Virus record (IMG/VR): IMGVR_UViG_3300034072_000464
Location: 1-44,003 of that record
DNA length: 44,003 nucleotides
Strand: one strand, 5' to 3'
Source of the DNA: a virus
Below the pieces are notes generated by a model, which was given only the letters and a program-made list of their open reading frames with translations, was not told the origin of the DNA and searched no databases. Positions 37,596 to 44,003 of this stretch are shown in pieces (within the stretch, counting starts at the first letter, position 1; every line of letters starts with the position of its first letter). The translations under genes and the position numbers were made by a program.

Positions 37596-37804
37596 TAGAT
37601 GCTTCCCGGCGGAATGAACTTGTTGAACCGCAGCCCGCGCCGCTTGTTCGTGGTGCTGGCCGTGGCGGCAGCCTGGGCCGCGAGGTACTTGTCGGCCTCG
37701 ATTAGCTGCTTGAGGTCGTGCTGCTCAACCTCGCCGGCGTCAGTGCGGACACGCTGCGGCTGTACGGCGGCCGTCTCGAGCTGATTGCGGATAGAGTCGC
37801 TCAT
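37595..37804 (-). CDS. small head-joining-type protein
   Basis: A 69-residue protein starting at ATG 37804, just upstream of the portal with a shared TAGTG. The sequence is MSDSIRNQLETAAVQPQRV, then an acidic helix (TDAGEVEQHDLKQLIEADKYLAAQAA), ending KRRGLRFNKFIPPGSI. Size and position fit a gpW-like or other head-completion protein, but the family is not certain. A copy of the 18-bp shared motif lies 31 nt upstream. Confidence 0.65.
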   Translation of the reverse strand: MSDSIRNQLETAAVQPQRVRTDAGEVEQHDLKQLIEADKYLAAQAAATASTTNKRRGLRFNKFIPPGSI

Positions 37805-37834
37805 GCCCGAAAACTACGGGCCGGCAAAAGAATG

Positions 37835-37852
37835 CCGCAGGGGGTGTGGCTA
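37835..37852 (-). promoter_or_regulatory. shared late-gene motif, copy 1
   Basis: Minus strand reads TAGCCACACCCCCTGCGG, identical to 24825-24842 and three mismatches from 18972-18989. Its TAG is the stop of the membrane protein, and the start of the small head gene lies 31 nt downstream after a CCCG/CGGG hairpin. Confidence 0.5.
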
Positions 37853-37996
37853 GCGAGTCGCCACCAGATAGAGGCCGACGTTGGCGAAGGCGTAGCCGGC
37901 ATAGGCCATGCCTAGGCCGACGTTGCCACGATACGCCTGCTCAGCGGCGACGTAGAGGTATATGAGCCCGGTGATGGCGATGAGGTGACCGCTCAT
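37850..37996 (-). CDS. 48-residue membrane protein
   Basis: A short ORF starting at ATG 37996. Two hydrophobic stretches are clear: HLIAITGLIYLYVAAE and GLGMAYAGYAFANVGLYLVA, giving a helical hairpin. It follows DUF551 gene 1. A two-helix protein of this size could be a holin or superinfection exclusion protein. Its stop coincides with the shared motif. Confidence 0.65.
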   Translation of the reverse strand: MSGHLIAITGLIYLYVAAEQAYRGNVGLGMAYAGYAFANVGLYLVATR

Positions 37997-38004
37997 GCGT
38001 TAGG

Positions 38005-38020
38005 TGACGGCAGTAGCGCA
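38005..38020. repeat. 16-bp direct repeat, copy 1
   Basis: TGACGGCAGTAGCGCA occurs exactly at 38005-38020 and 38478-38493, each just past the stop of a leftward cassette gene. It brackets the DUF551 gene plus terminator segment, suggesting recombination in or out. Confidence 0.45.
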
Positions 38021-38022
38021 AC

Positions 38023-38310
38023 TTACTCAGTCCAACCGCTTGGCGGCGTTGAGTGCGGCAGCGGAAACGTCACAGGCTCGCCGCGCCTTGGCGACCTGTA
38101 CTTTTCGCCTGGCGGCGGCATCGCAGGCAGCGGCATCCAATGCGTGACCGTCTGCGGCGAGTACGGCATGTCGCCTTCTCCCCACCATTCGCCGTTTCGC
38201 AACATCGCAACCGTCAGGTAGCCGCCGCAAGCAATGAGAACGTCCTGATTGCCTTCCGGCAGACGTTCTTTGACTGGAATCCACTGGGGGAAGGCGTTAG
38301 TCTTCGCCAT
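38023..38310 (-). CDS. DUF551 protein 1
   Basis: A 95-residue protein starting at ATG 38310 (TAGGAG upstream); the frame continues back to 38412 without a site. WIPVKERLPEGNQDVLIACGGYLTVAMLRNGEWW, then VTHWMPLPAMPPP is the standard DUF551 order (W-I-P-V-x-x-R-L-P and T-H-W-M-P-L-P). These small proteins are common phage and prophage cargo with no proven role. It is paralogous to the protein at 38703-39023 and follows a strong terminator. Confidence 0.85.
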   Translation of the reverse strand: MAKTNAFPQWIPVKERLPEGNQDVLIACGGYLTVAMLRNGEWWGEGDMPYSPQTVTHWMPLPAMPPPGEKYRSPRRGEPVTFPLPHSTPPSGWTE

Positions 38311-38419
38311 AGCCTTGTCTCCTATCTCAACTAGGGGGCGGGTTAGAACCGGCGGCGGGCTGCAATCCCGTCGCCGGTTCGCATTTATACGTCGCCCAGA
38401 CAGGGGGGGCAAGTCCAGT

Positions 38420-38472
38420 AAAAAGGCCGCGTTTTGTCGTTCACTTTCGCCTCAAAAGTGAACGACAAAACG
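38420..38472 (-). terminator. intrinsic terminator for the leftward cassette
   Basis: CGTTTTGTCGTTCACTTT (38430-38447) pairs perfectly over 18 bp with 38455-38472 around a 7-nt loop. On the minus strand the stem is followed by CGGCC and then TTTTT (38424-38420). It lies after 38494-38706 and before DUF551 gene 1, so it should end transcripts entering from the right. Confidence 0.8.
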
Positions 38473-38477
38473 GACTT

Positions 38478-38493
38478 TGACGGCAGTAGCGCA
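38478..38493. repeat. 16-bp direct repeat, copy 2
   Basis: Exact second copy of TGACGGCAGTAGCGCA (see 38005-38020), directly after the stop of the 38494-38706 gene and just upstream (in transcript terms) of the terminator. Confidence 0.45.
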
Positions 38494-38706
38494 CTAGCCG
38501 GGCAGTTCCGCGTGCTTTCCAGCGTGAATGTCGCAGCGGCGAATCAAGGCTTGCAGCACTTCGACCGTTTCTTTGTATGGATCGCCTGCCTCTGCCGTGT
38601 CGCAGCGTTCCAGCCACCACTTCCGTTGCTGCTTAGTGAGTTTGAGCAGGGCTTTTGCGCGGGGGATTAGTTTGTCCATGTCTCTCTCTAAGGTGTGTAG
38701 AGTCAT
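38494..38706 (-). CDS. small helical cassette protein
   Basis: A 70-residue protein. Two starts are possible: ATG 38706, coupled by ATGA to the previous stop, or the internal MDKLIPRAK with GAGAG upstream. It is helical and basic: KLIPRAKALLKLTKQQRKWWLERCDTAEAG, then YKETVEVLQALIRRCD. A KQQRKWW stretch could contact nucleic acid or membrane. No family is recognised. Confidence 0.6.
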   Translation of the reverse strand: MTLHTLERDMDKLIPRAKALLKLTKQQRKWWLERCDTAEAGDPYKETVEVLQALIRRCDIHAGKHAELPG

Positions 38707-39023
38707 TCGGTCGGGGGTGGCGGGAGCGGCATCCAGTGGCTCACGGGACCAAACTCAGAAAAGCCCGGCAAGTGCCAGTGCGCTGGGCCAAACTTTGATT
38801 CAGGCTCTCGGTGGCCGATAAGCATGAATCCACCGTCTACGGGGTCTTCGCCGCAAGTCAGCACGCTGACGCGATCTTCCGGCAGCCGCTCGCTCACGGG
38901 AATCCAGCGTGTTTCCACCATTTTCCCGGAGTCGGCAATATGGTCGGCAGCGGCTCGCTTGCTTGCCAACGCCCGCTTTAGCGTGGAAAGCATCTGCTCT
39001 GGGGTCACTACGAGGTCTTCCAT
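38703..39023 (-). CDS. DUF551 protein 2
   Basis: A 106-residue protein starting at ATG 39023 with GGAGAG upstream (a GTG at 39050 is possible). A helical front (TPEQMLSTLKRALASKRAAADHI) precedes the DUF551 domain: TRWIPVSERLPEDRVSVLTCGEDP, then VSHWMPLPPPP. It is clearly related to the protein at 38023-38310 (shared W-I-P-V-x-E-R-L-P-E and H-W-M-P-L-P), implying cassette duplication. Function unknown; typical of phage accessory genes. Confidence 0.82.
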   Translation of the reverse strand: MEDLVVTPEQMLSTLKRALASKRAAADHIADSGKMVETRWIPVSERLPEDRVSVLTCGEDPVDGGFMLIGHREPESKFGPAHWHLPGFSEFGPVSHWMPLPPPPTE

Positions 39024-39180
39024 GTCTCTACTCTCCGTCAGTTGTGCCACTGCCCCGGCCCACTCGCCGCCTGTCGGTTTGTGTCCCGCCGCGCACGTCT
39101 CGGGGCAGCCCGCCGGCAGCCATGTTAGCGCGGATGTGGCGTCCGGCGGCTGACGGGGAGCAAAGTGTTTTGGAAGACAT

Positions 39181-39218
39181 CATTGTACACTTTTCTTGCT
39201 GTCACACCTTGTCACACC
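39181..39218 (-). promoter_or_regulatory. promoter-like site with tandem upstream repeat
   Basis: On the minus strand, two tandem copies of GGTGTGACA (complement of 39200-39208 and 39210-39218, period 10) precede GTGTACAATG (39181-39190), whose TACAAT is a five-of-six -10 element. The same GTGTACAATG is found at 40648-40657. It lies in a 160-nt gene-free gap before DUF551 protein 2. Spacing to a -35 is not ideal, so an activator at the repeats may be required. Confidence 0.4.
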
Positions 39219-39430
39219 AGCAACTCAATCAACTCATGCGGCAGTTGCTCGCGCAAGTCCTCCAGCTCATGGCGCGCCTGATCGCCCAGTTCGCCGTATT
39301 TCAGCCTTGCCCGTATCGCCTCGCGGATCGCCTCTAGTGCGATCAACGCCTCCCGGCCAGCGAGGGCGTAGCGGTGTTCGCGTTCGTCGTCGGCGTCGGA
39401 GAGATCGAATCGAAGGATCGCGGTAGCCAT
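39212..39430 (-). CDS. small acidic helical protein
   Basis: A 72-residue protein starting at ATG 39430, six nt past the previous stop. It is nearly all helix and very acidic: LRFDLSDADDEREHRYALAGREALIALEAIREAIRARLKYGELGDQARHELEDLREQLPHELIELLV. Similar small proteins with this DADDExxHRYAL opening are frequent in phages, of unknown role. Confidence 0.7.
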   Translation of the reverse strand: MATAILRFDLSDADDEREHRYALAGREALIALEAIREAIRARLKYGELGDQARHELEDLREQLPHELIELLV

Positions 39431-39436
39431 TAGTTG

Positions 39437-39631
39437 TCACTTTTCGACAGTTTGTTGCAGCCAGATCGTATGGGAAAAACGATCATATTCGATGTGTTTC
39501 GCGTATGAGTTGGGCCGGTGCCGCCGCGCGTCACGGTTTATCAGTCCGCTGCAACGACGGCACCGGCTGCATGTCAGTGGAACTATTAGGTTTTGCCGAA
39601 TGGTTGCCTCACCTTCGCTCGGTAAGGTCAT
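39437..39631 (-). CDS. possible 64-residue cysteine-containing protein
   Basis: An ORF coupled by ATGA (39631) to the stop of the zinc-ribbon gene. It contains CSRCRRCSGLINRDARRHRPNS, with cysteine pairs that could bind metal, then an aromatic helix (YDRFSHTIWLQQTVEK). The coupling and cysteine spacing support it; composition and unknown family leave doubt. Confidence 0.45.
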   Translation of the reverse strand: MTLPSEGEATIRQNLIVPLTCSRCRRCSGLINRDARRHRPNSYAKHIEYDRFSHTIWLQQTVEK

Positions 39632-40470
39632 TCCAGTTTCTCTCGGCGCGCCGGAATGGTCAGATTCCCAGTTCGTTCGTCACATGGTAGCGATTCGTCC
39701 GGCTGCGAACCGTCTGGCGTCAGCCAATCTCCGCAGTGTTCGCACGCCTCGCCGGACGGTGAGCCGCAGTCCCTTGATGGCTGGCGAAACTTCACGCCGC
39801 ATGATTCGCAACTAAAGTATCGCCAGCCACGCACAACCATACGTCCCTCTCTGATTTCAGTAGCGCACTTAGTCCGCTCCAGAAGCCCCCACAGCGTTGC
39901 CTCAATCATCGCGCACTCGCGGTCATCGTTATTCTCGCCGTACGCGTTCATCGCAGTCTGGATCGCCGCCCGCTCCGCGTCGCTGAGCGTGAACGGCGTG
40001 AGGGTGCAGTAGCGGGTCACGGTGCCGGTAACGTAGGGGCAGTCAGGCGAGCGGTAGAGCGGTGCAATCCCGTGATTTCCGGCGACCGACTCGCTAATCG
40101 CCTTCGCCTCCTCTTCGATGGCATAGACATCGTAGATGCGGTCGCCGTCAGCGAGCAGGACCGCCCACGCTACCGGCTGCTGACTCTGCATCATGTCACT
40201 CCCTTCCGCCTGTAGTGTCATTCGCAACCTCGCGTTCTCTGCGTGGAGAGCGTTCAACTCCATCTCCATGACCTTGTATGCCTCTTCCCGAGATACGCGA
40301 TCTCCAGCCTTGCGAATCTCATCCCATTCGTTCCACGCATACAACGGGACGACATTCCTCACTCTTTCGGCGAACCGTGCCAGCAATCCCTCAACCTCAA
40401 CCTTGTCGCGGCACAGTGGCATAATGCTGCCGATGCCATCCACCTCAACCCTGTATGCCGCAGGTTTCAT
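39628..40470 (-). CDS. modular phage accessory protein with two repeated domains and a zinc ribbon
   Basis: A protein of 280 residues from ATG 40470 (MKPAAYRVEVDG); GTGs farther upstream (up to 40581) give a longer but less convincing N-terminus. It has two related units: KPAAYRVEVDG...RNVVPLYAW and QPVAWAVLLADG...HGIAPLYRSP, each with an aromatic start and a closing V/A-P-L-Y, as in common phage accessory proteins. A helical piece follows (TLSDAERAAIQTAMNAYGEN). The C-terminal metal-binding section is CESCGVKFRQPSRDCGSPSGEACEHCGDW. Function unknown. It begins the cassette after the terminase. Confidence 0.65.
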   Translation of the reverse strand: MKPAAYRVEVDGIGSIMPLCRDKVEVEGLLARFAERVRNVVPLYAWNEWDEIRKAGDRVSREEAYKVMEMELNALHAENARLRMTLQAEGSDMMQSQQPVAWAVLLADGDRIYDVYAIEEEAKAISESVAGNHGIAPLYRSPDCPYVTGTVTRYCTLTPFTLSDAERAAIQTAMNAYGENNDDRECAMIEATLWGLLERTKCATEIREGRMVVRGWRYFSCESCGVKFRQPSRDCGSPSGEACEHCGDWLTPDGSQPDESLPCDERTGNLTIPARREKLE

Positions 40471-40606
40471 TGAGTCGGTCGCCGGAGCCTGGAGAGGTGA
40501 ATCGGGAGAGCATCCCGACCTAGTAGTACCGTCGTTTCCTACGGGTTCCGTTATCACGTTCACAGGCTCCAGCGACCGCACTGCACCGGTCGATCAACTC
40601 CGGCGG

Positions 40607-40639
40607 CCTCTCGCGAGGTCTTGCAAGCCCCTTGCGGGG
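40607..40639 (-). other. two adjacent GNRA-loop hairpins downstream of the terminase
   Basis: On the minus strand CCCC-GCAA-GGGG (40628-40639) and CCTC-GCGA-GAGG (40607-40618) form two four-bp stems with GNRA tetraloops, 35-67 nt past the terminase stop. They could mark an mRNA end or protein-binding element. Short stems make chance a real option. Confidence 0.3.
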
Positions 40640-40647
40640 AACGCCCA

Positions 40648-40657
40648 CATTGTACAC
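40648..40657 (-). promoter_or_regulatory. promoter-like motif GTGTACAATG, copy 2
   Basis: Same ten bases as at 39181-39190, in the 90-200 nt gap after the terminase and ahead of the zinc-ribbon gene. TACAAT would be the -10; there is no clear -35 at 17 bp. A phage-encoded or host sigma with a strong -10 requirement would be needed. Confidence 0.3.
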
Positions 40658-40673
40658 CCGTTCACAAGCACCG

Positions 40674-43600
40674 CTACGCCAGCCGTTTGACCTGAATCAC
40701 ACGCTTGCCGGTGTGGTCGGTCGGTATCGCCACCTTCTTGCGACGACGCCCGCCGGTCTCGCTGGCCACCGGCTGCACGCCCGCGATGCTCGCAGCCACG
40801 GCGGCACCGACCAGGCAGTCAAGCCAGTGATTTTCCCGGCCCGCCTTTTTCCATTCGTCGACGACGCGCCCCCGGGCCTCGGTCCGCACCGGGTACTCGC
40901 TCGTCAGATGGTCGATGAGCAGGTCGTGGTGGCCCTTGTGCAGCGTCAAAGCCTCAGGATCGCCTAGGCTCATCCGCAGCCGCCCGGCCACAAACGTCTT
41001 CCACCAGTTCGTGTCATACAACGCTGACCGGTGGTCGGTGTCGCCCAGCTTGCCGATACGCCAGTTCAGCCCGATACGGTCGCCGCGGTGCTTGCCCTTC
41101 TCGGTAATGGGCTGGCTCGACGCCCCGATGCCGCGGCCGTGGCTTGGAAGGATGACCGCGGCAAACGGCGAACGCTTGGCAAACGTCCGCACCACTTGAG
41201 TGCTCTGGCCCCAGTTGGCGTCGATGAGCAGCTGCTGCACGCGCATGGCGGCGCCGTCTTCCCGCTTCCAGTCGCGAGCCACGAGCATCTCGGCCGCCTT
41301 GGTCAGCCCGTCGTGCAATGCACCCTCAAAGCCCGTGCCGGCCGCCGCCCTCGCCAGCGTCCGCTTCGCCGATGATGCCTCAAAGAAGGAAACGCCCTGG
41401 TCAGGGTATGTGCCGTAGGCGACCACGTGCCCGCCGAATTGCTCGCCCCACGACGCCACCAGCCAGAAAAGAAGCCGCTCCTGCACGTCGATGAACGCCG
41501 TCAGCGTGTTGTGGCCGCTCGGGATGACGCCTCGCTCCAGCGGCACCGTCCGCCGCTCGAGATCCGCCTTGACCAGCTTGTCGCTCGCGATGTCATCGGC
41601 GATGGGCTGATTCATGTATTCCGCAAAAAACGCAGCCTCGCCACGGTCGATGCGGAGATTCCAGGCGTGCTGGATCGCGGTGAGCTCATCGGCGTTCTTT
41701 CGCTCAGGCCACGCCACGCGGCTGCCCTTGTCCATCTCGGCCTGGTGCTGCTGGTAGAACTCGTCTGCCTCGCCCGTGCCAACGCCGTCACGCTGCCCCT
41801 GCCGCCGCAGTTCGCCGTACTGCGCCCACAGGTCATCGGCCGGCGGCCACTCGTAGACCAGCTGCGTCCGCTCGCCTTGCCACTCGGGATGCTTGTTGCG
41901 GTCGAGAAGCCGGTCGGCGAGATCGTCCGGTCGGATGACCGTGATGGTGCAGAGGCCGCTCATCTTCACGCCCGGCCCGCCCAGGCCGAGAATGGCACCA
42001 GACAAGATCCGTTCGCGCGTCGCCACCTGCGACGGGCTGGACGCCGCTTCGTCCGTCTGCGGGTCGTCGATGAGCACCAGCTGCGGCCGGATGGTCTTGC
42101 CGTCCGGTCGCGTGTGCTTCAGCCCGCGGATGCGGCCAGTGATGCCCGCCACGCGAACGGCGGCGCCGGCCGACGGCGCGCCGGGTATCCACGGCAGCGT
42201 GATCTGGTCGGCGGTCCACTCGATATGGGTGGGCTCGCATTCGCACGTCTGCCCCTGTGCCCGGCGGGTGATGCCTTCCATCGCCCGTATCGGGTGGCAC
42301 GCGCCGGGAAAGTCTTCGGCCAGCACGTCATTGATTTCGAGGTGGCTCTTGATGCTGTCGAGCATCGCGTTGGCGATCGCCTGGTCGGAGCCGATGAGCA
42401 TCACGAACTGGCGATGGCCGTAGAGCATCGCCCAGATACACGCCCACTCCGATAGCGTGCTGTTGTGCGTTGGCACCATTCCGCGACCGCAAAGATACAT
42501 GCGGCTCGGAGAATCCACCTGCACGCACCTAACGGGAACGCTAGAAACCTTGCGGATTTCTACGATTCTCCTCGACGCTGAAACTCGTGTCTTTTCGGGC
42601 TGCCTTTGACGCGACGCCTTTCTGGTTAATGAGAAAACACGCCTGCCATCTGTGGGAGAAAAAGTGATGCGGTAGTACGGCCTGCCGTCAATCATTTTTG
42701 TTCGATAGCGTCGCTTGTAGCCAAGCGATGCAAGCAGTTCCATCACGTCATCACGGAGCCGAGGAAGTTTCGTCACGTACTCCGCGAAGCTGCCAGATTT
42801 AGAAATGCTGCCATCTGTATCCATCAGGCCACGCAGCAACTCCATCCGCGATTCTTCGCTTGCGCGCAAGTATCCCTGCGGAATGTGCTTGCTCCCAATC
42901 AGCCCAAGCCATTGCAGCCTACAAGCCAAGCTAGCGCCAGACTTTGTTGCTGTGTCATCTTGGTGGCGACTCAACAAGTTGTTGACATCGAACTCCGTGC
43001 AACCTAGGTCATCGCGGATCTTTGATCGCGACCACCCCATGGCACGCCTCTGCCGTATTTGCTGCTCAAGCGTAACGCGGTCCTCGGATGTGAAGCGACG
43101 CCCCTTGCCGATTGTGTATGAGGCTGCGTTGGCTACTTTGCTTTTGTTGCAACTGCCAATGTTTTCGTGGCGTGAAACAAGCCGCAGCATCTCATCTGCG
43201 TCCTGGTCGCCAATCGTCAGGCGGTTTGTGGCAGTGTGTCCGTCGCCGAGCCAAGCCCCAAGAATGTATGGGTGTATGTGCGAAGTAGTTTCCTTGCACG
43301 CTATCGGCTTGGCAATTGGAATCGAATAGCGAACCTCCCGCCAACCACGCTTTTCAGAAATCACAACACGGTCGACCATGTCAGCAGTCCGCAGCGTTAG
43401 CGGGTTGTGTCGACTGTATCGGTCATTGACTGTCCACAAGTGGTCGCCGCAGCATGTGATTGTCTCGCCGTCATCAAACTCGACCTCGTAGCACTCTCTG
43501 CCGTGCATCACTTCGGTAGCCGCGACCACCCTGCACTCTTGGCCTGTTTCGTCGTAAAGGCAGTCTCCGACTCGCACATCAGCCATAGTCGTCCACCCGC

Positions 43601-43946
43601 TCGGCGTCGGAAGCGGTGTTGATAGAGACAATGCCTTGCCAGATCCGCGAGGCATTGCGAATGCGAAGAGCTCGCCCTGCAGCACGGCGCGCTCGATCTT
43701 GTCGATGGCTGTCAGGTGGTCAGGCGACCACGCCAGCGGAAACGACTCGGCGCCGTAGGTCTCGCAGAAGGAGCGGAAACTCGTCTTGCACTTGGCCGCC
43801 CGCTTCTTATTCTTGACCGGCGGAATGCTGCCGATGTCGCGGCCGGCGGCTGCGACCTGACGCGACCGCTCGCCGGTGCGACGCTTGATGTCGTCGTACC
43901 GAGCCTTGGCGGCGTCGAGGCGATGCTTTTGGTCGGAGCGGGTCAA
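40674..43946 (-). CDS. terL: large terminase (TerL) with an in-frame intein
   Basis: A 1090-residue reading frame: N-extein 1-104, intein 105-495, C-extein 496-1090, leaving a 699-residue terminase. The Walker A loop (AMPRGSGK|STLSEW) is split by the intein after its lysine. The C-extein has Walker B LVLIDDPQ and then the packaging-motor coupling region (MSGLCTITVIRPDDLADRLLD). The nuclease domain starts with FIDVQERLLFWLVASWG and continues to QQLLIDANWGQS and GHHDLLIDHLTSEYP. It moves DNA into the prohead and cuts concatemers. The TTG start at 43946 has no clear ribosome site, an odd point. The small terminase is not in the window. Confidence 0.93.
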   Translation of the reverse strand: MTRSDQKHRLDAAKARYDDIKRRTGERSRQVAAAGRDIGSIPPVKNKKRAAKCKTSFRSFCETYGAESFPLAWSPDHLTAIDKIERAVLQGELFAFAMPRGSGKALSLSTPLPTPSGWTTMADVRVGDCLYDETGQECRVVAATEVMHGRECYEVEFDDGETITCCGDHLWTVNDRYSRHNPLTLRTADMVDRVVISEKRGWREVRYSIPIAKPIACKETTSHIHPYILGAWLGDGHTATNRLTIGDQDADEMLRLVSRHENIGSCNKSKVANAASYTIGKGRRFTSEDRVTLEQQIRQRRAMGWSRSKIRDDLGCTEFDVNNLLSRHQDDTATKSGASLACRLQWLGLIGSKHIPQGYLRASEESRMELLRGLMDTDGSISKSGSFAEYVTKLPRLRDDVMELLASLGYKRRYRTKMIDGRPYYRITFSPTDGRRVFSLTRKASRQRQPEKTRVSASRRIVEIRKVSSVPVRCVQVDSPSRMYLCGRGMVPTHNSTLSEWACIWAMLYGHRQFVMLIGSDQAIANAMLDSIKSHLEINDVLAEDFPGACHPIRAMEGITRRAQGQTCECEPTHIEWTADQITLPWIPGAPSAGAAVRVAGITGRIRGLKHTRPDGKTIRPQLVLIDDPQTDEAASSPSQVATRERILSGAILGLGGPGVKMSGLCTITVIRPDDLADRLLDRNKHPEWQGERTQLVYEWPPADDLWAQYGELRRQGQRDGVGTGEADEFYQQHQAEMDKGSRVAWPERKNADELTAIQHAWNLRIDRGEAAFFAEYMNQPIADDIASDKLVKADLERRTVPLERGVIPSGHNTLTAFIDVQERLLFWLVASWGEQFGGHVVAYGTYPDQGVSFFEASSAKRTLARAAAGTGFEGALHDGLTKAAEMLVARDWKREDGAAMRVQQLLIDANWGQSTQVVRTFAKRSPFAAVILPSHGRGIGASSQPITEKGKHRGDRIGLNWRIGKLGDTDHRSALYDTNWWKTFVAGRLRMSLGDPEALTLHKGHHDLLIDHLTSEYPVRTEARGRVVDEWKKAGRENHWLDCLVGAAVAASIAGVQPVASETGGRRRKKVAIPTDHTGKRVIQVKRLA
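42462..43634 (-). mobile_element. class 3 intein with LAGLIDADG homing endonuclease
   Basis: 391 residues, from A1 (ALSLSTPLPTPSGW) to N391 (MVPTHN) before extein S+1. A1 replaces the usual Cys/Ser nucleophile. The class 3 triplet is present: W67 (DHLWTV, block B), C370 (VRCVQVDS, block F) and T389 (block G, PTHN), with H65 in block B and H390 next to N391. Blocks C and E of a LAGLIDADG endonuclease are visible (YILGAWLGDG; LLRGLMDTDGSI), plus a helix-turn-helix-like insert (AMGWSRSKIRDDLGCTEFDVNNLL). The element is visibly less GC-rich than its host gene. It must splice itself out to restore the P-loop; without splicing the terminase cannot bind ATP. Confidence 0.9.
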
Positions 43947-44003
43947 AGGTGGCCAGGAGTGGGGAGGGGCGAAAAAAGGCTAAAAAACGCGCTTATTTTG
44001 GGG

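Noticed and set aside
1-44003. tRNA genes, rRNA, CRISPR arrays, insertion sequences
   Set aside because: I saw no cloverleaf-type sequences, spaced identical repeats or transposase motifs. A covariance-model scan would be needed to exclude a tRNA with certainty.

Overview
The window is almost certainly most of the genome of a temperate tailed phage (or an integrated prophage) of the HK97-fold, lambda-like siphovirus type. Nearly all genes lie on the minus strand, packed with 1-14 nt overlaps (ATGA, GTGA, TAATG junctions) and good GGAGG ribosome binding sites. It has a terminase, portal, protease-capsid fusion, tail tube, tail assembly chaperones, tape measure, integrase and excisionase. The DNA is GC-rich. 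A phage CsrA, collagen-like fibres and the style of the small hypothetical proteins suggest a planctomycete-type host, but this is an inference from sequence style, not a database match.

Layout, read leftwards. (1) 7.6 kb down to 1: early operon from a promoter near 7.75 kb. It holds two small conserved proteins, a coiled-coil protein, CsrA, a Sak4/RecA-like ATPase, an SSB-like protein, small proteins, a winged-helix protein, a ParB/MT-A70 adenine methyltransferase fusion, a replication protein and a RusA resolvase. (2) 7.6-9.4 kb: switch and integration region with promoter, palindromic operator candidate, direct repeats, excisionase-like protein and a rightward tyrosine integrase. (3) 9.4-11 kb: the only other rightward genes, namely a two-helix membrane protein, a small unknown and a fold-type-II PLP enzyme that runs tail-to-tail into a leftward DNA methyltransferase with a 52-bp overlap. 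(4) 12-15.1 kb: membrane-anchored small proteins and a papain-like cysteine peptidase, probably the lysis/envelope module. (5) 15.1-20.8 kb: late-operon end with two paralogous structural proteins, a Nmad1/DUF1599-like protein, a metallophosphoesterase, an HExxH peptidase, a glycosyltransferase and two tail/baseplate-type proteins. (6) 20.8-26 kb: tape measure, a G/GT-type tail chaperone pair needing a -1 frameshift, three paralogous tail-tube-like proteins, and gp10-like and terminator-like neck proteins. (7) 26-33.3 kb: an island of fibre and glycan genes (GT2-TPR glycosyltransferase, SAM methyltransferase, GH130-like propeller, three GPT-repeat collagen-like proteins, a beta-propeller, a LamG protein), in an odd place between the head connector and the neck genes. 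(8) 33.3-37.8 kb: connector, decoration protein, fused protease-capsid, an 18-codon linking ORF, portal and a small head protein. (9) 37.8-40.6 kb: cargo cassette with two DUF551 proteins, promoter-like motifs and a strong terminator. (10) 40.7-43.9 kb: large terminase interrupted in its P-loop by a class 3 intein with a LAGLIDADG endonuclease.

Because the early operon runs leftwards off the left end and the terminase enters from the right end, the window fits a circular map cut between early and late genes. The missing small terminase would lie at that junction. The most notable points are the class 3 intein, a coding frame reachable only by frameshifting, the triplicated tail tube genes, the collagen plus glycosylation island, the PLP-enzyme/DNA-methyltransferase pair, and an 18-bp motif shared by three late-gene starts.
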